A stretch of 11,911 nt of DNA, from positions 1 through 11,911 of the forward strand of contig JAPPPA010000261.1 in assembly GCA_028817755.1 (NCBI GenBank), given 5' to 3'. The notes beneath the pieces were generated by a model. That model was not told where the DNA came from. It was given only the letters and a program-made list of their open reading frames with translations, and made no database searches. The DNA is from Gammaproteobacteria bacterium. GTDB lineage: Bacteria; Pseudomonadota; Gammaproteobacteria; JAPPPA01. The translations under genes and the position numbers were made by a program. Positions 1 to 5,980 of this stretch are shown one piece after another; position 1 is the stretch's first letter, and each line of letters begins with the position of its first letter.

Positions 1-262
1 GTAGATGGGCACGCTCTGTTTCTGATTGTTTTAACTCGCCCGTGAGTTGCTGGTTTTGTGCCTGATTTTGCTGATTGTTTGATGTGGCGCTAGCAAGTTC
101 GGTTTCTAAGCTTGCTAAGGCCGCCGCCTGCTGCTTGCTCGACTTTTGCTGTTTAAGCAAAAAGACAATAGCCACTAATAAACCAATGGCGAAAGCTAAA
201 ACCAAAGCCATGCTTAAGCTAAGGCTAGCGGGTAATTCGAAATCAGAGAGACTAATCGGCAT
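1..262 (-). CDS. rmuC: Probable RmuC-family protein, N-terminus only (runs off left edge)
   Basis: Not complete: only the first 87 codons are in the window and the gene continues past position 1. The visible protein begins MPISLSDFELPASLSLSM, then has one strongly hydrophobic segment at about residues 18-36 (ALVLAFAIGLLVAIVFLL). After that comes a Gln/Ala/Glu/Ser-rich hydrophilic stretch (KQQKSSKQQ, LASLETELAS, NQQNQAQNQQ) typical of a coiled coil. An N-terminal anchor followed directly by a long Gln/Glu-rich coiled coil is the architecture of RmuC, a nuclease-like protein that limits DNA inversions at short inverted repeats. The conserved RmuC core is outside the window, so another anchored coiled-coil protein is possible. 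I chose the ATG at 262 because it precedes the membrane segment with a short cytoplasmic lead; Met18 is an alternative. No clear Shine-Dalgarno is visible. It lies 86 bp downstream of the endonuclease gene on the same strand. Confidence 0.55.
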   Translation of the reverse strand, partial: MPISLSDFELPASLSLSMALVLAFAIGLLVAIVFLLKQQKSSKQQAAALASLETELASATSNNQQNQAQNQQLTGELKQSETERAHL

Positions 263-296
263 ATCGTGTTTTTGAATGGCGTATGCGGTGGTTATG

Positions 297-320
297 GCTT
301 ACACACATCAGTGTGCAAGC
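297..320. repeat. Imperfect inverted repeat between endonuclease and rmuC-like gene
   Basis: The arms are gctt-a-cacac and gtgtg-c-aagc, separated by the 4-base loop atca: nine pairs with one mismatch. It lies in the 86-bp gap between two minus-strand genes. On the minus strand it is not followed by a T-run, so it is a poor intrinsic terminator. On that strand a TTGCAC hexamer (313-318) and, after 16 bp, CATAAC (291-296) could form a weak sigma-70 promoter for the downstream gene. The repeat would then overlap the promoter. The repeat is directly visible; any function is a guess. Confidence 0.35.
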
Positions 321-348
321 TTAGAGCTCAAATAGCTAGTCAGCCTAG

Positions 349-1260
349 TTAGTAGCGTGGCCGGGTCTTATTAACCGCTTTCAAATTCCAATTGAGGCCG
401 TTTGACGGCTCAGCTTCCAAGCTATTTTCAAGGTTGTCAGGCAATTGGCTAAAAAAGTCGAGGCCAGTCGCTGCCTCAATTTGGTCGATGCTGTTGAGGT
501 ATTGGCTGAGTGGTTCAGTACCTTTTACTTTTTGTGGCATGACAAAGCTAATGGCTTCTGCTGGGCCGTTGTCCGTAGCCGGTTTCACCACTATTTTGTA
601 GAACGCATCGGGAATTTCTACGCCGCTTTTCAGGGTGGTGATGTTGTAATCAAAAATCGGCCCAGTGATAACCCAGAGTGTTTGGTGGCGTGGTAGAAAA
701 TGGTTGGTGACCACTTCTTCCAATCGCTGCCACAATTTCTGATTCAGGTTCTTACGTTGCGGGCTGATATTGCTCATTTTGAAGGTGGCGAGTTGTGCGC
801 TGCGTCCATATTCACTGCTTATGGCGTAATTGGGTGCGAGATGCCCGCGGTCAAAACCACTGTTGCGGTAATCGTCGCTACTGACGCGCATAAAGCTGCG
901 ATTATCAATATTGAAATGCTTGGGGCGTTGGCCGCTATGGCGTTGTGGCTTAGCGGTCAGTTTGTACGTCACCCAAAGTGCATTCCGACGCCATTCTGAA
1001 TAGCCAACCATAAAGCCCGGATTACGCCAGTGACGTAGCCAGTAGGCAGGGCCTGATTCCGTGGTTTGTGGCACACCGGCGTAAGCCATTTTGGCTTGCT
1101 CTTTACGGTCGTAATCTAGCCATAGAAACCCTAAAGGAATCGCGATCAATACCATAATTAGGCGTTTGCCTTTGGCATGGCGCGAGAAAAATAAAGTCAG
1201 TAAAGTGCTGACTAAATTAGTAGAAGATTTACGAGTGCTACGGGGAAACTGAAACGCCAT
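349..1260 (-). CDS. Membrane-anchored DNA/RNA non-specific endonuclease (NUC1/EndoG family)
   Basis: A 303-residue sugar-non-specific nuclease of the Serratia nuclease/EndoG (Endonuclease_NS) family, which cleaves DNA and RNA using one divalent metal ion. The signature DRGH is at residues 137-140 inside FDRGHLAPNYA; His140 is the expected general base. Downstream, MSNISPQ (162-168) and N173 with W177 match the family's conserved Asn metal ligand region. An LWVITGPIFD strand follows at 195-204. Residues about 34-49 (LIMVLIAIPLGFLWLD) form one hydrophobic segment after a basic stretch (HAKGKR), with no evident cleavage site. The nuclease domain is therefore probably periplasmic and tethered to the inner membrane. 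The start at 1260 overlaps by two bases the ATG of the divergent VOC gene, and neither start has a convincing ribosome site. Met36, immediately before the membrane segment, is an alternative. No immunity gene is recognisable next to it, arguing against a toxin role. Periplasmic nucleic-acid scavenging is plausible but inferred. Confidence 0.88.
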   Translation of the reverse strand: MAFQFPRSTRKSSTNLVSTLLTLFFSRHAKGKRLIMVLIAIPLGFLWLDYDRKEQAKMAYAGVPQTTESGPAYWLRHWRNPGFMVGYSEWRRNALWVTYKLTAKPQRHSGQRPKHFNIDNRSFMRVSSDDYRNSGFDRGHLAPNYAISSEYGRSAQLATFKMSNISPQRKNLNQKLWQRLEEVVTNHFLPRHQTLWVITGPIFDYNITTLKSGVEIPDAFYKIVVKPATDNGPAEAISFVMPQKVKGTEPLSQYLNSIDQIEAATGLDFFSQLPDNLENSLEAEPSNGLNWNLKAVNKTRPRY

Positions 1261-1648
1261 GACAGAACATATGAATGGGGAAAATTCGGGCGCATCTTAT
1301 ATGGTTTCGCATATTGAATGGGAAGTGCCGAATGGCATTCATTCAGCGGAGTTTTTAGATGCGTTATTTGGTTGGGGCTTTCAACAATTTAGCGAGCATT
1401 ACTGGTTGTATGAGCCGCAGGACGGTGTGGCGGTAGGCTTGCTTGAAAAGCCTGATGCAAAAGCGCTAAGTGATCATTGCCCGATTTTTATTGATGTGCC
1501 GAGCATTGATCATTGCTTGCTAGAAGCAGAGCGTTTAGGCGCTTCTGTGGTTGAGCTAAAAATGGATATTCCTGATTACGGCGCTTGGGCCAAAATAAAA
1601 GAGCCCGGTGGGAATACCATCGGGCTCTTTGAACGGCATCAGCCGTAA
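1259..1648 (+). CDS. Single-domain VOC (glyoxalase/bleomycin-resistance fold) protein
   Basis: A 129-residue vicinal-oxygen-chelate protein, about the usual length of a single-domain member. Two beta-alpha-beta-beta-beta halves can be traced: residues 16-63 (VSHIEWEVPNG ... VAVGLLEKP) and 75-125 (PIFIDVPSIDHCLLEAERLGASVV ... IKEPGGNTIGLFE). The C-terminal KEPGGNTIGLFE is the common family ending, and its Glu125 is a possible metal ligand, with His18 and Glu20 in the first strand. The substrate cannot be read. The domain really begins at Met15 (MVSHIEW, ATG at 1301), so translation may start there rather than at 1259. Neither site has a good Shine-Dalgarno. It is divergent from the endonuclease with overlapping start codons, and convergent with the DoxX-like gene, whose terminator is embedded in codons 115-124 of this gene. 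Confidence 0.8.
   Translation: MTEHMNGENSGASYMVSHIEWEVPNGIHSAEFLDALFGWGFQQFSEHYWLYEPQDGVAVGLLEKPDAKALSDHCPIFIDVPSIDHCLLEAERLGASVVELKMDIPDYGAWAKIKEPGGNTIGLFERHQP
1592..1630 (-). terminator. Intrinsic terminator of the htrA-doxX unit, inside the VOC coding sequence
   Basis: Read on the minus strand, AAAGAGCCCG pairs perfectly with CGGGCTCTTT: a GC-rich 7-bp core plus flanking A/T pairs, extended inside by TGG/CCA after one mismatch. The sequence then continues as TTTTATTTT. This is a textbook rho-independent terminator, ending 35 bp after the DoxX-like stop codon at 1665. On the plus strand the stem is equally strong (the mismatch becomes a G-U pair), but only three T residues follow, so it should work mainly on minus-strand transcripts. 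The whole structure sits in the last codons of the convergent VOC gene (EPGGNTIGLF). Confidence 0.8.
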
Positions 1649-1664
1649 GCTATGGGTTGCTGGT

Positions 1665-2279
1665 CTAGCGACGGAATACTTGGTGGATCCAGTAATCCAA
1701 GCTAAAGAAACGGCCAGCTCCAGTAAAGAATAATGACAGCAGCATAATGAAATAGGTCGCTGCGAATTCAATACCATTATTCAGGATCACAAAGCTGCCA
1801 CTACTGGTTAGCCAGCCATAATTGCCATGCGTCTGTAGCAGGCTTTTCGCTGCGGCGAGTTTGTTGGCCGACTCATTAATGCGCTCGGTTAGGAAAATGC
1901 CAGGTGCGTTAGGATCAGCGATGGCTGGCCAGCCAAATTCCCAGTGCACGGTTACGGCGGCCACAAGCATGGTCACCATCAGTGGGACAGCCATCCAACG
2001 AACGGCAATACCAAACAGCAGTGCAACAGCACCTAATAACTCGGCGTAACCTGCCAGATAGGCCATTAGCGTGGGAAAGGGTAGGCCTAAGCCCCATTCG
2101 CGGTTGCCAAACCATTGCACCACAGACTCGTAAGGTGCGAGTGTTTCAAAATCAATCTTGTTGGCGCCAGCCATCCAAAAAATAGGCACGAGATATAGGC
2201 GAATAGCCAAGGGCGCGAGAAAGTCGATATTACGCGTCCAGTTCAGCGCGTCTTGGGCGCGGTTTGCCAGCATGAGCAT
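1665..2279 (-). CDS. DoxX-family membrane protein, HvfX-like
   Basis: A 204-residue integral membrane protein. Hydrophobic segments lie at about residues 21-39 (LAPLAIRLYLVPIFWMAGA), 69-90, 93-111 and 164-187, the four-helix DoxX core. A longer polar loop (113-160) lies between helices three and four. The motifs FWMAGANKIDF, WFGNREWGLGLP, VAAVTVHWEFGWPAIADP and NNGIEFAATYF resemble, from memory, the HvfX subgroup. HvfX genes often accompany copper-binding bufferin/HvfA-type peptide operons. No HvfA, HvfB or HvfC partner is in the window, so here it is a stand-alone copy and a role in metal or redox stress is only suggested. AAGGAG (minus strand, 2286-2291) sits 6 bases before the ATG, one of the two clear ribosome sites in the window. 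It starts 28 bp after the HtrA-like stop on the same strand, so the two are probably co-transcribed. Confidence 0.85.
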   Translation of the reverse strand: MLMLANRAQDALNWTRNIDFLAPLAIRLYLVPIFWMAGANKIDFETLAPYESVVQWFGNREWGLGLPFPTLMAYLAGYAELLGAVALLFGIAVRWMAVPLMVTMLVAAVTVHWEFGWPAIADPNAPGIFLTERINESANKLAAAKSLLQTHGNYGWLTSSGSFVILNNGIEFAATYFIMLLSLFFTGAGRFFSLDYWIHQVFRR

Positions 2280-2307
2280 GGCGCACTCCTTATGTGATGG
2301 TTATTTC

Positions 2308-3744
2308 TTAGCGGATGGTGACGTCGTAAACCTGTTGGCCGCTTTGCACCAATAATTGTAGGCGGTTGCCGGCGTCACGCAGGGCTTCACGAAAAGACCC
2401 CATGCCGTTAATAAAAGTTCCATTGACTTGCAGAATCACGTCGCCTGGCCGGAGGTTGGCGTGCCATGCCGAAGTACCGTTACGCACTGACTGTACGAGC
2501 ACACCAGCGGCGGGACCGATTTGTTCTGCTAAGGGTAAATCCCGGAATTCAGCGCCCGAGAGTTTGGGATGAATAAAGTCACCAGCGCTGCGCGTTGGCA
2601 CAGGGCGCGGGAAGCGCGTTTGGAAGCTTAGCGCTTGGCTGCCACGTTCAACGTCAATCGTAAATAACTGGCCGGCTAGGAGTAGGCCAGTGGCATTGCG
2701 GAGTGTTTGTTGGCTGTCGATTTCTGTGCCGTTAATGCTACGGATGATATCGCCGGGGCGGATGCCTGTACGGTCCGCCAAAGAACCGCCTTCTACCCGT
2801 GTTACTACAATGCCTTCAGCATCGCTCGGCAAACCGAAATGCAGCTGCAAGGCATCGTTGAGTGGCTCAGTCACTACGCCAAATTTACCGCGCTGTACGC
2901 TGCCGTACATAAGCAGCTGCTCCATGATGCCGGTTAACTTGCCGGTAGGAATGGCAAAGCCAATACCGGCATTAGCGCCAGCCTCTGAATAAATCGCGGT
3001 ATTCAAGCCGACTAACTCGCCATCAGTATTAACGAGTGCACCACCAGAGTTACCGGGGTTAATAGGGGCGTCAGTTTGAATATAGTCTTCGATACCGTTG
3101 CCATCACCGTTAATTCCGTAGCGCCCCAAGGCGCTTACAATGCCTAAGGTTACAGAATGGCGAAGCCCAAAAGGGTTGCCCACAGCTACGACAAAATCAC
3201 CGACTTCAAGATCAGTGGAGTCGCCTATTGGTAAGGCGCTGAGTTCGGTTGGGTCGATTTTCAGCAACGCAACATCCGTGTTGGGGTCGCTGCCTAAGAG
3301 GCGTGCATTCACTTGGCGCTCGTCATTCAACACCACGTTAATTTGATGTGCGCCTTCGATAACGTGGAAATTGGTAATCACATAGCCGAGTTCAGCATTC
3401 ACAATCACGCCAGAACCAAGGTTGCGGAATTCGCGGGCGTCGCTGCCATCTGGCGCGTCTAAGAAATAACGCAGACCGTCCGGATCACCTGCATCCCTAG
3501 TTTCGTAGCCAACAGTGGTGATGTTCACAACGGCTGGGATCACGTCTTTCAACATTGGTGAAAGCGTTAATAGGCCGTTACTTTCTTCCGCAGGCTTAGA
3601 AACTGAGCCAGTGCTCGGTGTATTTTGTTGCTGGTATAGAAAAGGCGGTTGCGAGAAAAATTGCTCATATGTCACCAACACCACAGCCGTGGTGAGAATG
3701 ACCCGCCATAAATACAGAGAAATTTTTCGCCAGCGCAATTCCAT
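2308..3744 (-). CDS. HtrA/Deg-family serine protease, membrane-anchored, two PDZ domains
   Basis: A 478-residue trypsin-like protease of the Deg/Do family, which degrades or senses misfolded envelope proteins. The N-terminus (RWRKISLYLWRVILTTAVVLVTYEQFF) has basic residues and one membrane segment at about 11-26, with no AxA-type cleavage site, so it looks like an uncleaved anchor with a periplasmic body. The catalytic triad is complete: His127 in VITNFHVIEG, Asp157 in PNTDVALLKID, Ser233 in NPGNSGGALVN. PDZ1 spans about 287-378 (GIRPGDIIRSING at 327-339) and PDZ2 about 398-478 (NLRPGDVILQVNG at 430-442). Anchoring recalls DegS/AlgW, but those have one PDZ; two PDZ domains recall DegP/DegQ/MucD, which are usually exported as soluble proteins. 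The loop between TTVGYE and LGSGVIV is short, as in DegS. The gene leads a unit with the DoxX-like gene and faces the 5'-nucleotidase gene across 29 bp. No strong Shine-Dalgarno precedes the ATG. Confidence 0.93.
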   Translation of the reverse strand: MELRWRKISLYLWRVILTTAVVLVTYEQFFSQPPFLYQQQNTPSTGSVSKPAEESNGLLTLSPMLKDVIPAVVNITTVGYETRDAGDPDGLRYFLDAPDGSDAREFRNLGSGVIVNAELGYVITNFHVIEGAHQINVVLNDERQVNARLLGSDPNTDVALLKIDPTELSALPIGDSTDLEVGDFVVAVGNPFGLRHSVTLGIVSALGRYGINGDGNGIEDYIQTDAPINPGNSGGALVNTDGELVGLNTAIYSEAGANAGIGFAIPTGKLTGIMEQLLMYGSVQRGKFGVVTEPLNDALQLHFGLPSDAEGIVVTRVEGGSLADRTGIRPGDIIRSINGTEIDSQQTLRNATGLLLAGQLFTIDVERGSQALSFQTRFPRPVPTRSAGDFIHPKLSGAEFRDLPLAEQIGPAAGVLVQSVRNGTSAWHANLRPGDVILQVNGTFINGMGSFREALRDAGNRLQLLVQSGQQVYDVTIR

Positions 3745-3749
3745 GTTGC

Positions 3750-3767
3750 TAGCTTAACGGTAAGCTA
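3750..3767. promoter_or_regulatory. 18-bp palindrome in the 29-bp divergent htrA / 5'-nucleotidase gap
   Basis: TAGCTTA and TAAGCTA are perfect 7-bp inverted arms around ACGG, filling most of the space between two divergent start codons (3744 minus, 3774 plus). Its placement would suit an operator or a shared start-proximal structure, since both 5' leaders must carry it if transcription starts upstream of it. The gap is too small to hold two complete promoters, so at least one must lie in the neighbouring coding sequence. Only the symmetry and position are seen; the function is inferred. Confidence 0.35.
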
Positions 3768-3773
3768 CTGCTT

Positions 3774-4688
3774 ATGAAGAAAAAAATTCAGACAAAAGAT
3801 CTAAGCGTACTGATTTCATCGCGCGCCCTGTTTGACCTAGAAGACAGTCATCAGGTGTACTTGAAAGAAGGCGTAGAGGCTTACTGTGCCTATCAGCGAG
3901 ATCATGAAAATGAGCCGCTAGCACCCGGCGTGGCCTTTAACTTGGTGCGTAAGTTGCTGCGCATTAATGATCTTGTGGGTGACGACCCAGACGTGCCCAA
4001 GATTGAGGTCTGTTTGTTGTCACGTAACAGCGCAGATACCGGCCTTAGAATTTTTAATTCCATTGCCCATCATAGTCTGCCCATTGAGCGCGCGGCCTTC
4101 ACGAATGGTGAGTCGCCATTCCGTTATGTAAATCCGTTTCACGGCGATTTGTTTTTGTCGGCAGAAGACGATGATGTACGCCAAGCGCTGGCGGGTAATC
4201 ATGCCGCTGCTCGAATTTCCGGCGCATCGATGGGTGACAAAGGCGACGATATTGTACGTATCGCTTTTGATGGCGATGCCGTGTTGTTTTCCGATCAGTC
4301 AGAGCGCATTTTTAAGGAACAAGGGTTAGAGGCGTTCATGGAAAATGAAGCTAAGGCCGCACAAAAGCCGCTCGACCCGGGTCCATTTAAAGGCTTTTTA
4401 GAAGGCCTGCATCGAATCCAGCAACGCTTTAATGTTGATGAGTCGCCGATTCGTACGGCACTGATTACCGCGCGTGGTGCGCCTGCGCATGAGCGCGTGA
4501 TTCGTACCCTGCGGTCTTGGGATGTGCGCCTAGATGAGATGCTTTTTTTAGGCGGCAAACCTAAACATGAATTTTTAGAAGCTTTTGGTGCCGACTTCTT
4601 CTTTGACGACCAGCAAGCCCATATTGATGGTGCTAGCGGCGTTGTGCCGTCTGGTCATGTGCCACACGGCGTTGCTAACGAAGCCTAA
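3774..4688 (+). CDS. Cytosolic HAD-fold 5'-nucleotidase (5-nucleotidase family, PF06189-like)
   Basis: A 304-residue protein, matching the usual length of the bacterial cytosolic 5'-nucleotidase family related to animal NT5C1. These enzymes dephosphorylate nucleoside 5'-monophosphates such as AMP or IMP. The N-terminal LSVLISSRALFDLEDSH, then PGVAFNLVRKLL and VCLLSRNSADTGLRIFNSI (about 10-97), are characteristic of the family. HAD catalytic motifs are visible: motif I FDGDAVLFSD (165-174, Asp166 nucleophile and Asp168), motif II T232 in ALITARG, motif III Lys263 or nearby in GGKPKHEF, and motif IV acidic pair FFFDDQ (275-280). There is no signal peptide, so it is cytoplasmic. The ATG at 3774 gives the expected N-terminus, with no clear Shine-Dalgarno. 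Its TAA stop overlaps the stop of the convergent gene in the tetranucleotide CTAA. The exact nucleotide preference cannot be read. Confidence 0.88.
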   Translation: MKKKIQTKDLSVLISSRALFDLEDSHQVYLKEGVEAYCAYQRDHENEPLAPGVAFNLVRKLLRINDLVGDDPDVPKIEVCLLSRNSADTGLRIFNSIAHHSLPIERAAFTNGESPFRYVNPFHGDLFLSAEDDDVRQALAGNHAAARISGASMGDKGDDIVRIAFDGDAVLFSDQSERIFKEQGLEAFMENEAKAAQKPLDPGPFKGFLEGLHRIQQRFNVDESPIRTALITARGAPAHERVIRTLRSWDVRLDEMLFLGGKPKHEFLEAFGADFFFDDQQAHIDGASGVVPSGHVPHGVANEA

Positions 4689-5977
4689 GCCTTATGTCGT
4701 TGGAATAGGGTTTCTAACATCCAACGGCGGTCATAGCCCCAAGTAATAAAATCGCCCAACTTCCAGCTCGGCACGCCCCATAGGCCATTTTTAATTAGGT
4801 CTTGGCGGTTCTGTTCGGCCAATGTTAAATCTATGCCTTGATTGAGTTTTGAGAGCACTGCGCTGTCGTCTAATCCAGCTTGGCGGCTTGCGTGGAGGAT
4901 GCCTGCATCGGTAGCGATGTCGATATTTTCAGCAAATGCGGCACGCCCGGCTGCGGCTAAAAACTTCAGTTGTTGTTCGGTGTTTTGGCACAAGTTGAAT
5001 ACGGTTAGTGCACGTTCAGCGCCAGCGCCAATAGGGTCTGCGATTTTTCCAAAGGCATAGCCATCTCTGGTGGCGCAGCGTTTTACATCGCGCACAATAT
5101 AAAGCCGTTTAGCGAGGGGCACGGGCAGGCCGCGCATGGCCATTGGTAGTACTGGCTTAACGTTAACTTTAGTCGGCCAAGCTTTATGGTTTTTGAGTAC
5201 GTATTCGGCCGCAACGTAGGAATAGGGGCTACGAAAGCTGAAATAGAACTCGAGCGTTTTGATGCCGCCAGACGTTTCCAGATTAGCTTTGTTTGCATCA
5301 AAGTTTAGCAGCGGCGATTCGGTCTCTAGTGCGCCCCAATTCAGTAGGCGGTTACTGAGAAATTCAAATCTATCTAAGCCCCAAAACCATTCGCCGTCGA
5401 ACTGCCACATGGCGGGCAGGTAATGCCCCATTTTTTTACGGTGCAGTGCGTTTTGGTCTAGCTCGGCTTGAGCGCGGGAACGGTCAGTCTTAGCAGAGAA
5501 ATGTTCAGGCCATTCTGCACCGGCAAATAGCGCATCTCTTAAGTCTGCCTCGAGTGTGAGTAGCTTATATAAGTCTTGGCCGTGCCCGCTGAAGGCGATG
5601 CTGGCTTTATGTTTGTATTCAGGCGACGGCAACGTCGCACCGGCGGGGAATTTAAGCCCCCAAGCTGGCGCAATGCGTTTGGCGTCTAGCAGTGCGAATT
5701 GACGCTGTTTATCGGCTTCTGGATAAGCCGCATCTTCAGGCGCAGGAACGACACGTACATGTATAGGGCAGTGCAAGCGGTCGGCAAATTTGCCTAAAGC
5801 TTGTAAGGCTAAGTGTGAGTGCGGGTCGCCCGGCTCAAAATAGAGTTCCAGTGTTGGTGGTTTACGGCGAATGTTATTCAGCCCAAAACGACGGGCTTTG
5901 GCGCGCGCTTTGGGATCTGGCCTAGAGACAACTTGTTCTAGTATCCAACCGCGAATTTTGCTGCGTAGACTGCCCAT
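4685..5977 (-). CDS. Tandem two-domain DsbA/HCCA-isomerase-like thioredoxin-fold protein
   Basis: A 430-residue protein made of two diverged copies of a DsbA-like/2-hydroxychromene-2-carboxylate isomerase (kappa-GST-like) domain. Copy 1 covers about 43-210: LELYFEPGDPHSHLA at the start, YLPAMWQFDGEWFWGLDRFEFL at the end. Copy 2 covers about 242-425: LEFYFSFRSPYSYVA at the start, GVPSWKLGDFITWGYDRRWML at the end. The paired motifs (xEFYF..xxxPxS, cis-Pro at 188 and 403, WGxDR) show internal duplication. Copy 2 keeps the S250-P251-Y-S pattern used by HCCA isomerase to activate glutathione. Copy 1 has Asp51 in that place and is probably degenerate or structural. Neither has a CxxC, so it is not a disulfide oxidase. 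A basic N-terminal extension (1-40) has no signal peptide. Its ATG is 3 bp after the dehydrogenase stop, pointing to translational coupling. Glutathione-dependent isomerisation in aromatic or acyl-CoA catabolism is an inference. Confidence 0.82.
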   Translation of the reverse strand: MGSLRSKIRGWILEQVVSRPDPKARAKARRFGLNNIRRKPPTLELYFEPGDPHSHLALQALGKFADRLHCPIHVRVVPAPEDAAYPEADKQRQFALLDAKRIAPAWGLKFPAGATLPSPEYKHKASIAFSGHGQDLYKLLTLEADLRDALFAGAEWPEHFSAKTDRSRAQAELDQNALHRKKMGHYLPAMWQFDGEWFWGLDRFEFLSNRLLNWGALETESPLLNFDANKANLETSGGIKTLEFYFSFRSPYSYVAAEYVLKNHKAWPTKVNVKPVLPMAMRGLPVPLAKRLYIVRDVKRCATRDGYAFGKIADPIGAGAERALTVFNLCQNTEQQLKFLAAAGRAAFAENIDIATDAGILHASRQAGLDDSAVLSKLNQGIDLTLAEQNRQDLIKNGLWGVPSWKLGDFITWGYDRRWMLETLFQRHKA

Positions 5978-5980
5978 AAC

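Noticed and set aside
700..999. 99-codon plus-strand open frame inside the endonuclease gene
   Set aside because: It is opposite the conserved DRGH nuclease core and has no similarity I recognise.
349..1260. Endonuclease as a secreted toxin with an immunity partner
   Set aside because: It has only an N-terminal anchor and no toxin-delivery domain, and neither neighbour (VOC protein, RmuC-like protein) resembles a nuclease inhibitor.
4698..4726. Inverted repeat CGTTGGA / TCCAACG just past the nucleotidase stop, a possible terminator
   Set aside because: The loop is 15 bases, no T-run follows on either strand, and the sequence is fully explained as coding for the C-terminus of the HCCA-like protein.
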